From Paragonimus skrjabini miyazakii (Eukaryota > Platyhelminthes > Trematoda > Plagiorchiida > Troglotrematidae), in NCBI GenBank assembly GCA_014338405.1, contig JTDE01000198.1:162617-226616 (forward strand): a DNA stretch of 64,000 bases, read 5' to 3'. Shown here in pieces: positions 46,861 to 59,689 of the stretch; the stretch's first letter is position 1, and each line of letters begins with the position of its first letter. Under the pieces are notes generated by a model. It was not told the DNA's origin. It saw nothing but the letters and a program-made list of their open reading frames with translations, and did not search any database. The position numbers and the translations under genes were made by a program.

Positions 46861-49289
46861 TTACTTTTTACGTGAGTCTGTAAAATAAAGATGGTTCCAA
46901 ACCTGAATGCACTCAAGTGAATATGTTATTTTTTGTGCGGAATAAATCTGTGCGTATGCTGGCCATATGGAAGAACTCGGGGTGTTAACGTATGCCTGAT
47001 GCATTTGCCAAGTGCAGCCACCCTTATCAAAGAAGGCACAGATTATATTAATTTCGTTCATGTGTGAAATGTAATCGGTGGAATTTACCCGAACGATTTC
47101 GTCCGAACTGATGTTTGGAGGGTTTTGTAGATGGTGAAGATGTCTCCGCAAATCTGCCTAAACCGTCTGAGCGACTGTTTACGGTATCCCCCTATGAAAT
47201 ATTTAAGGTAACCAGTATGTTATAAAAACAAGCATCCTCTGGTGTTTTCACCTAGCTGACATAGTTCCGACCGGTCATCTAAACGTTAGCGGTTTATGTA
47301 AAACAGTTAGCCAGAATTTGTCAAAATATGTAGCCTAGTTAGACGAACAGGATGTAACAAATTTTTTGAAATAGTGAGTATTCTCACAATGCATTCCCAC
47401 TGTCTGTGATTTCCGGTCGGAATTTGTAGAGCTACATTCTTATCTCACTGCATTATAAATCAGGAAAAAGCAAATCGTATGCGGAAGGGGGGCACCAATC
47501 CCTTGATTGTTCACATCGCCATCAGCTCTGCCAGTTTTACACATTAACTAATCCCTCGAGCTAATTCTGATTCAATGAAATTAAGAAGACCAGTCGAGCA
47601 ATGCGATGAACAGTAATCGACAAAAAACGTTAACTCGATCACAAAGAAGTTCAATACAATATATTCTTGCATAGCCTCAGTATGATCGTACTGCTAAATG
47701 GCGCCTAGTTTGGTCATTGAACTTTCGTACGTCAGAATCGTCCGCGACGCCTGCAAGAGTGCCTCACTACCAGTGAAGTCGCGTCTTCAATGCTAACCTT
47801 CATAAATGTATTTCCTGACTAGCTGAGACGTGTATCAAATCCTGATCGTCTGTGTATGGAACGTTTCAGAGGAATTACTTTAGGCTTTTGGGACTTCGTG
47901 GAACACAATCTATCAAGATACGCCAACAGTAACGAACGGGTCAATATTAAGAACATGCCTCCGGATATTCCGTTGGAAGCTATGAGGTCATATCTTAGGC
48001 AAGTGCACCTATGACCTGTGTGTAGTATGACAACCTTGTCAATTATAAAGCGTTTTGCTGATGAAGTGTCCGAGATTAGGCGGGATTTAAAATAGTATCT
48101 GGAGCTGCATACTCACAAACCACGCGTACTCTACAGGCTATGCTCTGAAAGTTGACATGGTGAAGGAACGTTCTGTATCATGGACACCTAAAACATTTCT
48201 GCATGATCAAACGCCAAGCAAGCAAGAGAGTTTAAAAAGGCCTTGTATTCGTTAACCATATCAAAAAACGGATACATCAAGTCAGACATCTACGGATCAA
48301 TGCGATGGAAGGACTCAAGTAGACAAACGTAGCTGTGACTCAATATCAACTCGCAAGTGGGTGTGTCAACAAGAAGTTGCAAACAATCGAAATCAATAAC
48401 CAATCATAGGAAGTGTAAAACCTCCAGGTTATGGTTCAAGTAGCAACAATAAGTTACCAACCAGAGTTCAGGCCAAACAGCCTTAAGTAACAATATCTAA
48501 ACAGTTGCACCTAAAATAAAGTGGGCAACGGCCACGAGCACCAGCTCATCAGAATTCATGCCGAAATGCGAACGTACTGTCAAAAGTACACGAATATTCA
48601 TCGACGTTCATCAACTCTAACATTCGAGCTTACATACTCAAACCCTCATGCACTGATGCTGTCACCTCGTTTGAAGGTGAATCGTTTACAACTTACAAGC
48701 CAAGCACGACGACTAACATAATACTCAAATCATCAACGTAAACTACGCAATCTACCAGTGACCTGGCTGTTTTTCTAAATATTCCGGTTATGAAGGCAAT
48801 CTCGGTGTTAGCTTAGATATTGCACAAGACCGCTAATTGGGTTCGCCTTATTCTCCGAAGTACGGTCGGATGATATAAACTGCCCGTCAGTTTTGACTGC
48901 AACAGAATCTAGCGATCAGGCAGACGCGTTAAATGCGTACCATCGATACCTACCAATTCACAGACATTTAGGGCAGTTTGTGGGTAGTCACGTGTGACGT
49001 GAAGCTGGGAAGCAGACAAATATCTTGTTATTGTGTAATGTCAGCTAATTGTCATTCAACTTCTCACCTGACCAAATATGTGTATATTTTAGTCGTGTTG
49101 ACTACATGAAGTAATAACTGTGCTACAGAACGAAAGGATAAAAGGCACTGTTTGAAGTAAAGATGGAAAAAGATGTAGCATGAGAAAAACAAACTGCGCT
49201 GATACATACATAGATTTGTAACACGAGCACTACTGACCTCGGTTCTTTGCCGCGCCTGACGACGTTTTCAACCAAAGGTATTCACTCTC

Positions 49290-50205
49290 CTTCAAACCTT
49301 ATCCAGGAAGCTGGTAACGCCACACTGATGCATGCTTCATAGTGAGTGTCTCCATACCCCAACCTCATGTGTTATGCTTCTGGCCTAACCTAGGCACAAT
49401 GTGACAAACGATGAATTGGCATTTGTAGTATGTTACCAAGCTGAAGAAATTTGTAAGACGAAATTAGTCTACTTGATGGTTGACAGAGCTCATCCGTTTC
49501 GGCGGCACATCAACAAAGTTCGCCACTGCCGTTATAGTTCTTCCATAATAGGCTGCTAATACTTTTTGATGGTCAAAAAAGAAAACGTAATGAACATCGT
49601 ACGTCCGAACAGACCAGAACTACTTTAACGGTAACAATGTACATTCGGCCTTCAACAAAACGACCGAGATCTTGCCGACGCCACAGAAGGTGTGAGTTGG
49701 CGAACACCATCCAAGCATTTGCTATGTGATGTATGATCTCATCAGACATTCCACCAGAACTGATACAGCTCCCAAAGTATATAAACTTCTCTACTAGCTT
49801 TAACGGCTCACCACCACGGGGGAGAGCAGACGCAGAATCCTGCCAGTCTTGCAACAGCACCCTGCACTTAGTAGGTGCGAAGGTCATATTAAACTTAAAA
49901 ACTGATGTCGTCTGCACACTCTAGGTCCCGAATTCCGATGCCTGGGAGTAAATCCATACTACCATATCCACATTCTATGGGAACACACACTGGAATCTCG
50001 TCTAATGCAAAGTTCAGTGAGAAGAAGAAGAGTAGACAATCCTGTCGCACTCTGCTTTAGATGATAAAGGTCAGCGAAACGCTGTCCTAAGCCACAACCC
50101 TGTTCGAGGTCTAGCAATGAATTGCTTCCGGTATGTTCGTATACTTCTCAGATATGCCCTTTCTCTACAGAAAGTCCCAGAGTGCAGATCGTTCAGCTGA
50201 ATCAA
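49290..50205 (-). pseudogene. RTE-like RT fragment
   Basis: On the minus strand, FDSAERSALWDFL (about 50200), VRQDCLLFFFSLNFALDE (about 50070-50015, the VRQGCPLSPFLFNF.ID block), and LECADDISF (about 49925-49900, catalytic YADD with Tyr changed to Cys) precede a 114-codon frame (49917-49573) holding MTFAPTKCRVLLQDW and KFIYFGSCISSGG. LGNILQMP (about 49430) marks the C-terminal domain. Frames shift between blocks. The order is collinear and complete enough for an RTE assignment, so this is a relic of the same broad type as 11318-13395 but retaining the palm. Confidence 0.82.
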
Positions 50206-50859
50206 AGGCTCATTTAATATAAAAAAGAAATCGATTGGTGACGTACATTGTGAATGGCGCCAACCAAGAGCTTGATAGAGTATAACATTTTGAACAGTGC
50301 AGCCACAGACAGAGCGGGGCCCAAGAATCTCCTCGCGTGTTGTGGATCTAGGTTAGTGTGGGTTTTTCTCCAAGTTCAAGTGTATCACCAAAATATGAAA
50401 GGCATAATTTCATACCTAGGCGCAGATTGGCAAAACTGCCCTTAATTACTGGCTGGTCAGTATGGTTATCTTGTGTTAATAGGTGGCACAGGAGGTAAGT
50501 CCACTTGTTTATCTAAAGAAAGGTTGTTATGTTTTCCCGCTTATTTTACAAGTGTTTCAAACAATTTGGAAATATCTCTTCGGAAAGCAGGAAGATGCTG
50601 CTTCAGCCTGTGACTGCATTGAAACGAAAACGTGCAAGGCAGAGGTAGTCAGCTGTTCAGCGATTGATCGGAAATCAGCATTGCACAGATTTGTTGTTCG
50701 AAGGATGGGGAATAGTCTACAAAAAGCAATCAGGGATGATGGAAACATTTTGAATTGATTGAAAACTTTAAGAGATTACCTGTCGAGTTTTGTTGCAGTA
50801 TTACAGGTTATATGAATATTCTATCATAAAATCTTGAGAAAACGCCAAATCCCACCGTT

Positions 50860-50964
50860 TATTGGAATTCAAGCCTAATAGCCGATGCGTGATGACCTCA
50901 ATCTTCAACAAAAGTCTGAGATTTTCATCTAGATGCAACGGCCGTTCAGTGGCTAATACGGAGT
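50860..50964 (+). repeat. 105-bp direct repeat, left of assembly gap
   Basis: Nearly identical (two differences seen) to 51065-51169, in the same orientation and phase relative to the gap. It probably marks a longer tandem array. Confidence 0.92.
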
Positions 50965-51064
50965 NNNNNNNNNNNNNNNNNNNNNNNNNNNNNNNNNNNN
51001 NNNNNNNNNNNNNNNNNNNNNNNNNNNNNNNNNNNNNNNNNNNNNNNNNNNNNNNNNNNNNNNN
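50965..51064. other. Assembly gap of exactly 100 N
   Basis: A round-number run of N, i.e. a scaffold gap of unknown size, flanked on both sides by the same 105-bp unit. Confidence 0.98.
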
Positions 51065-51169
51065 TATTAGAATTCAAGCCTAATAGCCGATGCGTGATGA
51101 CCTCAATCTCCAACAAAAGTCTGAGATTTTCATCTAGATGCAACGGCCGTTCAGTGGCTAATACGGAGT
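51065..51169 (+). repeat. 105-bp direct repeat, right of assembly gap
   Basis: Second visible copy of the unit at 50860-50964. Sequence to its right (TACGAAATAGT) is outside the repeat. Confidence 0.92.
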
Positions 51170-54100
51170 TACGAAATAGTAATCTATTTCATTGAGCGTT
51201 TTTCAACACCTCCTTGTGGGATATTTGAGAATATGTGGCATTTCAAAGCGACGCAAATACGGTTTAGTTTCGAAGTTATGGTTTGGGCTGGATTTGTAGG
51301 AGGTAAAACCGGGGACCTGAAATAGTTACCAACTGGGTTACTGATGAGAATAAAGCCTGAATTTAGAGACAGCGTTAATTGTTTTCGGTAAATACACATA
51401 CTACACAAAGCTTGTGCTCAGTTTTACACTAGGTCAATTCAGCGGATCCTTATTGTATATACCTCAAACAAAAAAGAATCGCCTTTCGTGGGTACATTCA
51501 ACTCAGGGTAGTGTTACCATTCACACCGGTTATTCCGATCGTCTTATACATTTCCCACTGAAACACGTTATTGTGTGAACTAAAACCGGGCACTTCATGG
51601 AAGCTTTATTTCTGGTTGCCAGGAAGTTTGAGCATCGGTCACTTTAACCAACGCCTTCGTAGGAGCATGGGTTCACTTGGTCTATAGAAACTCAAATGCA
51701 TCAATTTTGCTGGCAGTAGGCAGAAGTCGTTCGCGTATAAATGGTTCTATCGAACCTCGTAAGCAAGCTGTTTTACCATATAAGAGGCGTGAAAAGTGGA
51801 GGATTGTAACTACACCGCTGATGGTGAATTTTCAAATTACGCACTATTGGCTAGTGAACATACATGAAATCACAGTGGTTATTTTCTGATATTGCTCAGT
51901 TAATCACAGATTGAGCGTGCCTTACGTAATTTTATATATAAGCAGCAGACTGTCAGTGGCGAGTAGGCTCGAATCGATATCATAAGCTGTGAATTCAAGC
52001 AAAAAATGGAAAGAAGAAAATCCATCGAGGAGAGTTTGAATATTCAGGATAGGGGAGAACTGCTACTAATTTGGAAAGACCAGACTAACTTTATTATTCC
52101 TGGTAGCAGGATCCAATGAAAGACATTCCGAGTAAGGGGGGAGAAAGCACAACTCACATTTATCCCGGAATCAAAACTGTACAAAATGAGGATATCGTTG
52201 GACCTGATGTAATCACAAACACGTTCATAAGTGGGTTCTGTCGAAAAACAACTTGCCGAAAGTAGGTAAGATGTTCACTGAATAAAATACACGAGCTATC
52301 TAATCATCGCTCGAGTTACAGTTTTTTGATACTGCGAGCTGTCGCTTAGGTGTAGTAGAGATATTTACGAACTCACCGCATCTGTGTATCTAAATAGTAC
52401 GACTTGGTTTGTAATTCACAGCGTTTAACCCCATCGATGAAACTAAAAGCGCTGTAATAGGTAACATTAAACCAGGTTATCAGAAGATACTTTCTAGGGA
52501 GGTTACAGGAGCCAAAACACAAAAATTGCTTCAAAAGTACAACCTGTATTCGTTATCGAAGATTTGTACAGGTGTTTGTTAGAACAATGTATAAGAACCG
52601 AGTCATGTTACTGAACGATAACAATATTGCTCACGTTTTAAACGGTTAAAAAGCCTGAAACTGAAATTTAGTTTTATAATATGAACGGAATGTTTAGAGA
52701 TTTTCGACGCCTCAAGATAATAATTAGTATAAACTGCATGCAACATGTGTCAGTGTAAAATGTTGCTAGTTATCCATAGGAGGCCCGTTTTATATGAAAT
52801 GCGACTGCTCACGGTGAGAAACCTGCTTTCTTGCAGCAACTCAAGTCTAGTTTTGGCCAATTTGCTATACATATTTTTGCCATAGTCGGCTGATCAACGG
52901 ACAACTGCAAACAGCTTCAGGAGCATCACAGTAAAATTCCTCCCATTGCAGTTTTTCAGATAGCTGAGGTTATTTTCAACCGTATTGAATATCACACAGC
53001 ATTTGTAATTCATCGCGCTTCATTCTTCAAGAAACCCATGTTCTTTGAGTTACGGAGGTCTGTATTGGTAGGGCAAACGTCACACCAAATGCTGAGTAAC
53101 ATATGAAAAACCTTCAATTAATCGTCGTTTCTAACAAATTTCATGATTAAACTTGTATAGGAGAACTAGGTCTGGTCAACTCACCATTTCTTATGCTTCT
53201 GGGCCCTTAAAAGTTGGCATTGTTTAGCAGCTAGAGCTTGTGACAATGACAAACTGATCACTGTACTAATAGCTTATTTATGGAGTTCTCAGTCATGAAA
53301 TGTGTCCAGGACACATTGATGAAAAAGTGTGCAATCAGAACGGGGCGTAGTATTGTCCATACTGAGAACGTAATGCGACTAAATATCCTTCCTATACAAA
53401 TGTGAAGTTACTAGCAAGATAATCAGCCACAGACTTTTCAGTGTAACTGGAACTACTTAATGTTTACCATTTGCTATGGTAATGATCAACTCATGTCAAC
53501 TTTCTGTGTTACACCCTAAGAATATCTTGTTCAATTTTCCCGTGTCATTCAGCTAACTTTATGTCACAGACAGTTTAATTTGAATCAAGTCAAGAGATTA
53601 CTTTTTACAACTTAAGATATGGATACTAGGAATCTACACGAACATATCTTCTACAGATATAATGTTTAATAGAATCAACAATTAAATGTTACAGCCAATT
53701 CATTCACGAACTGTTGAAGATGATAGAAGAACATGAGAAGTAAAATATAACAGACAAACCATGATCAAGGACAAGCAAATATATACAGTTCACAACTCGA
53801 TCGTCTTGAGGATACACATGTGTATGTACAAAGATCAGAATGAAGAGGACGATCTCTACAAGATAAAGTTTTGAAAGCTTCATAATGGTGACCAAATACA
53901 GGGTCGATTAGATCACAACCAAAAATACTACCACAGTTGGAAAAACGTCTCATATATCCAGCAAAAAATTGAAAGCCTTTGATTAGAATAGCATGAAAAA
54001 GAATGAGTAAACGGTTTACCCATATGGGGGCAGTACAGATACATTCACATAACGGATGCTAAGAATATACGGGGTTGGATTTGAAATGTAAAACGTGACT

Positions 54101-55176
54101 CTTCCATTTAGCAAATTATGGCAAGCTGTGGCTCACTGTGACACCTAAACACTAAAAATGTTAAATCTACCAAGAAAGTTGTGTTCAGAATTGTGTTTTA
54201 TGGCGAACATTTAAAAGTCCTTTATAGGATGTTTCCTTGAGAAAAGAAAATGAGAAAATAATCTGAAGGTTTTGAACAATACAGAGCATGCTCCAGATTA
54301 GCCATCTAGCCACTTCAGCATGAGCACCCAGCCTGTTAGACGGATAATTCCCAATAATACCATTCGCATGATTCAGCGAAGATAAACCTCGGTAATGAAT
54401 ATGGGGCTCCTGTAATAAAGAGGGAGATTTGGAGAAATACCGCCCCTTAAAAATCATCAGAAATCTTCAACAACGTAATGACTTTGAAAGTTTGACTGAG
54501 TGAACTGGGGGCGACTAAAAACATACTCATACGACAACGATATGAAAGATGGTTGTGTCATATTTTTCGGAAAATGAAACGGAATTTCATTGACGATGCA
54601 GGTGGGAGCAGTACGGTAACAGAGGAAGCAGAAATGCATTGCTCTGCATTTGCCATCCACTGATGACAGACTTAAGTAGGCACAGTAGAAAAAGTCGTCA
54701 AACGTGTATGGAGACTGGCAGTACATAAACTCATGTGGGTTTCAATGTCTACTCTGTAAGGTCAAACGTTCAAGAAAGAATGCCCTCTGAAATTTTTTTA
54801 AACCCCACCAAATTGTACACAATCGGTCACAGGTTGTGTGTGTGTGCCTTTCACCGGTATCCGCCTGATGCTAGCAATTTCTTAACAGTTAAAAATGTCT
54901 TTCTATTTGTCACACTTTCTGAAATCAACTGCAAAAGTCAACAGAAATGTCAGCACACTATTTCAGTATAACATAGGATAGTCCATCAAACCCTCCTGCC
55001 TAACCATCTGTGTGTTGTGTCATTTCTCTACATTTCACTGTGTATTCAATAGGGAAGAAGTTGGTAGTCGAAGAGATCGATTCACATGCAGAAACGAATG
55101 AGATGTTCAATCATTTTTCAAATATACTGTTTAATTCTTCAATACGGCAAGAGGATTCCTCTCACTTAATTCATTT

Positions 55177-55440
55177 CAAGTTGAACATCACCCATAATTG
55201 ATCGCAGTTGTCGCATTTCCATAGACTTTGCAGTCGGCTCCTTTCAAACATAAGCATCAGACTCGAGTTTCGTTCTAATTAGAGTCCGTCAGTAGTGCAT
55301 ATCCTCGTCACTGCCGGGATTAGAACCACGGCCACGCTGTTCATGAGGCAACCGTGTTTACCACTACGCCATTGACCTCACATTAGGCACGACCGAATTA
55401 TCATATGAGAACGCTCAACCACTTTCCCTAGTGAGTAGTG
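55177..55440 (-). repeat. Hammerhead SINE (family 1), copy 3
   Basis: On the minus strand the A box TGGCGTAGTGG (complement of 55361-55371) and B box GGTTCTAATCC (complement of 55317-55327) precede the hammerhead and the same tail as copy 2. The head may extend to about 55600. No clear target-site duplication was found. It lies antisense in the K2P intron, about 1 kb before the second exon. Confidence 0.8.
55254..55298 (-). ncRNA. Hammerhead ribozyme remnant, copy 3
   Basis: On the minus strand GCACTA/TGATGC stem I, CTGACGG where the last core A is G, stem II with weakened base, GAAA, stem III ACTCGAGT and GTC. The A9 change and the loss of the closing stem II pair should reduce or abolish cleavage. 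Confidence 0.7.
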
Positions 55441-56398
55441 ATTAGGTTGCCCGATCGTCTTGATAGGAGACACAGTTACTGTCTGTTAACTCCAATCGAT
55501 AACTCCGCGATTGGGACTCCCTAGAGAGGCCGAAATCTTCGATCTCATTATACCTGCTAGGCGATATTTTAGATTACTGATGAGTAGTCGGGGATTCGGT
55601 TTATTTCAAGTTAAACGTCATTCATTACCTCCAGAGAAATCCAAAACTGTTGTCAAGAAACAGGTTTGTGGGCACCCGTTTAAGTGCCACCGCAGAAATT
55701 TGAAAAAGTCTACAAAGGGTGTGAATGGTCTGTGCTGTGGTAATACTGACTATCAAGTTGAACTAAATGAAGGTTTCCGAAATTTTGCTAACAACTCCAG
55801 GTCCAAAACAGAAAGAATACACTATAATTGTTGGTAAAAACAGACTCCCTTCCCCTTCAGACTATACAATATATGAACAGGCGTGCAAAAATATTGTCCT
55901 ATCTCTTTATCTAAATCTGCAAGATGTTGCCTTCCTCATGGATGTTCGTGAGTTTCCGACTCAATGGAAATTGCACGGTTGGTGATCAACCTGTCAGTCA
56001 CATTGTGTACTCTACTTGGATAATGTAAATTCTGATTTTGTGTAATCACCACCAACTGTGCGTTAACCGTAAACGCCATGGGTAACGGAAATAGCTGTGT
56101 GAAACGGTAGGGTAAGCACACCAGGGTGACATCAAATTCTAACTGGAAATTTACAGCCGTAAAATTTGCGCCGTTGTTAATAGCTTCGTGATGTATGATT
56201 GTGTCTTAAACTTTTATTGCTAAAAGATTGTAACTTGGCCAAATTCAGGTCAAACGGTTATCGAAAGACGTTTTGTTATTCGAAAATTGTAAACTAATTT
56301 TCAGTATTTGTAAATTAGGCAAGTAGACTGGATGTTTTATTGCAAAATGAACGACCACTTGAAAACTAACAAAATGCTTTTTCCCATTCCACATTCAG

Positions 56399-56952
56399 GT
56401 TACGGACACGCAACACCCAAAACCAGTCATGGAAAAATAGGCACCATCATGTACGCTTTGGTTGGCATACCGTTAGTTTTTCTCTACTTGTCAAATATTG
56501 GTGACTATCTGGCTGATGTGTTTCGCGCCATTTACTCTCGAACGTGTAGGAACGCTTGCGAAAATTACTGTTCAATCTCCTTGCTAGCATCAATCATTCA
56601 AACATTTCTAAAACGTCATCGTGTACGTAACAATGAGGCACAAAATGAGGAATTACCCCAACTAGATGCCACAACCACAACACCTCACGGACAGTTTAGA
56701 CGTCGGAAGCGAGTATTACTAACAACTGCATGGAACACAATTGAAAATAAACATGCAGAAGAAAATCCGAGTGAAATTGATCAAACTGATAATGTTACCG
56801 ATATCATGGATACTACCGTCTCCAAAGAGCACAACACAACGCAAACAACAAAAATCAATAGACCACTTATTTCGGAACGTATCGATTCCCTTTTTAAAAA
56901 GTTCAGTTTCACTCAAGTGGCTCGGTCGCAAAAAATCAAAGAAGCCATTGAT
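56399..56952 (+). CDS. K2P channel, exon with filter end, M2 and cytoplasmic loop
   Basis: After an acceptor ending CCACATTCAG at 56398, this exon completes the split Gly codon and continues GYGHATPKT, giving the filter TTIGYGH when joined to the first exon. M2 follows at about residues 277-304 (MYALVGIPLVFLYLSNIGDY). Residues about 305-447 are a hydrophilic cytoplasmic M2-M3 loop with RRRKR and several Ser/Thr sites, longer than in most K2P channels and similar in size class to TRESK. The exon ends after GAT at a GTAAGT donor (56953), phase 0. M3, P2 and M4 are not in the window. Confidence 0.92.
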
Positions 56953-59295
56953 GTAAGTTAATATTTTCATACGAAAACGAATCGTTTTTTCACGTTTTCC
57001 ATTATTTGTTTTCGGTTCCAAGGCCTGCTATTCTCGTCTTCTATGACTATCGAATTAAACTGAGGCAACGCGGATGTCACCTGTCCGGTATACTGAACCT
57101 TAGTTATACTGTTTCATTTGATAAACGTTACGTTAATTTATGTGGCTAAATTCATTGCTACCGTTTTTAAACGAACCCCATGTATGGCATTCTCATTTAA
57201 AAGTACATGCAACTAGTGTTGTGCACTTTGCCTCTTATGGTTCCACTAGTAATCAAATTTGCCAGCAGCTATCGCATTCAAGTAAATCGTTAAGCCAACA
57301 ACTTTTTGAACAAAAGCTTTAGAATCAGACCGCGCTTACTTTACAGCCGGCAGCAACGCACAGCATCACTATGGCGCTGCTTGAAACAGTTGCGCGCTTC
57401 CTTACAGTGCGGCTGAGTTGATCACTCCGAGTGCTTTTCAGTTTATATCAAATAAAATTCCGGCAAGCTAGTAAATCATTTATCAATAGTATTCAAATGT
57501 AAGTTGATGATAATTGAATCTGATTTCGAAATGGGACTCTCCCGACCTGGAATGTTTGCTGTCCGTTCTACCTACAATATACTGTTTACGTACGCATAAG
57601 AAGAAACCATCACAAATTACATGGCACAAACCCATGAAGGTAATAAATAAATTTTATTTGTAAACAATACGCCGAACTGTAACTGAAAGCCTTCACTTAA
57701 ATGGAAATACAAATAGAAAGAATGACAGCTGAAAAGTTGTCCGGATTACCCCGATGTGCATCTACCGAAGTGATCACTATTCCAGTCCTCCAAACGTACT
57801 CCGTGTTATATTTCTGTAATCATTGAGGTTACAAGCGGCACTGGTTCATTTCGATGACGGAATTTTGGGTTTCAACTCACCTAGTTCAAAACCTTTGACC
57901 ATTAAAGAAACTGAGCTCTCATAATGAACGAGTGATTTCGACCGACATTACTGGCAGCAGCGGATAGATCAGCTCATAGCAATGAAATATAAGGTTCCAG
58001 CAAGAAGGTTTACCGTTTTGACTGCCAGTTGTTACGGTCATTCATTGCCTAAAAAGCGGGAAACCTTTCCGTAGACAATCAGTATTTCCCCATTACTAGA
58101 GACAGATATATTTAAACAAAATCACTTGTACGTAATATGTCTTTGCAGCCAATATGCACAAAGTATTCCCTTGAAAAAGCAATCCTAAACAATTTTCGGT
58201 TGCCGACATTTGCATCTGCCGTCGTTTCAGCGAAACGCCTATATTCGTCTCCTTCGAACTCAATCATAGAAACTTGTTTTGCGTTCGCTGCACACTTCGC
58301 GTACATTAAAGTTAATTAAAAATTATTCGCAAGCACCTTCGTCGCTTTATTTGCTTTACTCACATGATATAGCTTGATTTGCACAGTCAGGATCATACCA
58401 AACACAGCTATTTGACGCTGATTGGAAAGTTCTCGTATTTTAATGCGACCCGTCCAATTGCTAAACTTCAATATCTGCAGATCTTCTAACTCGGTTTCGT
58501 GTAGCTTGATGTTATCTAGACAGTTTCGAAGCATAGGGCTAAGCATGTGATGTTTCACTGGGCAATAATGGATTCACACCCTCAACGTTGTTAGTGCTAC
58601 CGAATGAACGAAAAGTTGCCAACGGTACACATCAGATGGTCATTGCATCTAGACGTTAATCTGACCAGTCGACGTTGAGCCGTCATCAAACTTTACGAGA
58701 CTAAGTTGAGTATAGACTTTATTGTGGCAACAATCGTTATCTTTCTGTGACTACCTTTCAGTTATTTTTTAGGAAACCCGTTTCGTACCAGTGTGGCCTG
58801 TTTTGGCTTTAAGTGCTTAAACACAAAGTAACATTTTCGAGATAAAGGTCATGAGTTTCACATTATACTCTCTGTAGAGCTTTGTTGTCGGCGTGTATGT
58901 TTGGCTACGTCGAAATTAGATTTAAACAGAAAATAAGACATTTTTAATTTTTGCAATTGCCACAAAAATTATATCTGTTCATCACGCAGGCGGTTATTTG
59001 TACAAAAACTTCACTGAAACATTCTATCGAAGAAAAATTAACGGAATTCGAAATCACCATGAAATACACAGCTTGTTAGTCTTAGAAAATTCACAAATCA
59101 CTAGTACCGTCTGAGTTTAATAACACAGCCTCCATGATAGTTAAATCTGGACACTGATACGAGTGATGCATCCAAGAACCATTCGTGCCAAAAGCGTTCT
59201 CTTTCGCCGTATTGCCGTTGAAAATGTGTACTGAAAGCAAGCTGGATGGAAAGGACATGACTTGTGTCAATAGTGCACACAAAATACATATGTTA
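56953..59295. other. Downstream intron sequence, no exon recognised
   Basis: It begins with the GTAAGT donor of the preceding exon. I searched by eye for an M3 or P2 exon (TIGFGD-like filter) and saw none here or further to 64000. The less AT-rich patch at 57330-57430 may be an old insertion. Confidence 0.5.
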
Positions 59296-59330
59296 TGATA
59301 TGTTAACATATCGTTTATTCAAATCAGTCG
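59296..59330 (-). ncRNA. Decayed Penelope-type hammerhead motif, copy B
   Basis: On the minus strand CGA, CTGATTT, GAATAAAC, GATA, TGTTAACATA, TCA. Core boxes each carry one or two changes from CTGATGA and GAAA, so it is inactive as it stands. Confidence 0.45.
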
Positions 59331-59636
59331 AAAATATCAAACATGCAGGTTATATACAATAGACCAAGGTATGGACAAATACATTCACATTAAGTAATAT
59401 ATCATCAATACCACCACAACCCAATAGGTTGCTTCACACACCTAGCGCCGGCTAGTGAGTTATGATCAACATAGCTTCGCTTCAGGTGCAAATTGTGTAG
59501 CAACAATTTTCATGATTTAAGCGGGTTAGCCTTGTAACATGTTATCATGAGGTGTTTAGCAACTGGGTCGTGGTTGATGCGAATGTATTTGTCCATACCT
59601 TGGTCTGTTGTATATGGCTTGCATATCTGACGTTTT

Positions 59637-59671
59637 CGACAGATAAGAGTAAACAAAATGTTAACATATCG
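59637..59671 (+). ncRNA. Decayed Penelope-type hammerhead motif, copy C
   Basis: On the + strand CGA, CAGATAA, GAGTAAAC, AAAA, TGTTAACATA, TCG. Stem I (CGA/TCG) and the palindromic stem III are kept; core positions U4, G8 and G12 are changed. It forms the outer edge of the inverted arm opposite copy B. Confidence 0.5.
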
Positions 59672-59689
59672 TAACGTATGTGGTATTGA

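Larger units (their letters stand above)
33519..56398 (+). other. 22.9-kb intron inside the P1 pore codon
   Basis: GTAAGC donor and CAG acceptor. The phase-1 break lies between the first and second bases of the Gly codon in the P1 filter. The intron contains the SINE copies, tandem duplication, retroelement relics and assembly gap listed separately. The rest (33540-37850, 39110-41730, 41910-44080, 44414-45780, 46861-49289, 51170-55176 and 55441-56398) shows only short ORFs with no recognised domain. Confidence 0.88.
59296..59671 (-). mobile_element. Penelope-like 3'-end relic with inverted arms
   Basis: 59296-59388 and 59579-59671 are 93-bp inverted repeats (shared core GACCAAGGTATGGACAAATA on one arm). 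The left arm aligns with the 3' end of Penelope element A (GATATGTTAAC, AACATGCA.GTTATATA). Between the arms, about 59545-59562 on the minus strand gives AKHLM, the endonuclease AIAKHLM block also present at 6800. RT is absent. The architecture repeats that of element A in miniature. Confidence 0.7.

Noticed and set aside
47880..48720. Possible gag-like or other retroelement coding remnant on the + strand
   Set aside because: A few readable strings but no motif I can assign, so it is not listed as a feature.
50483..50758. 91-codon + strand ORF before the assembly gap
   Set aside because: No domain, no clear splice sites, and a length common by chance in this sequence.
55511..55985. ORFs of 108 and 72 codons upstream of the second K2P exon
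   Set aside because: The first starts in or next to the SINE copy, the two are in different frames, and no domain or splice structure supports them.
57330..57430. Less AT-rich patch with a readable stretch
   Set aside because: Suggests an old insertion, but no motif allows classification.
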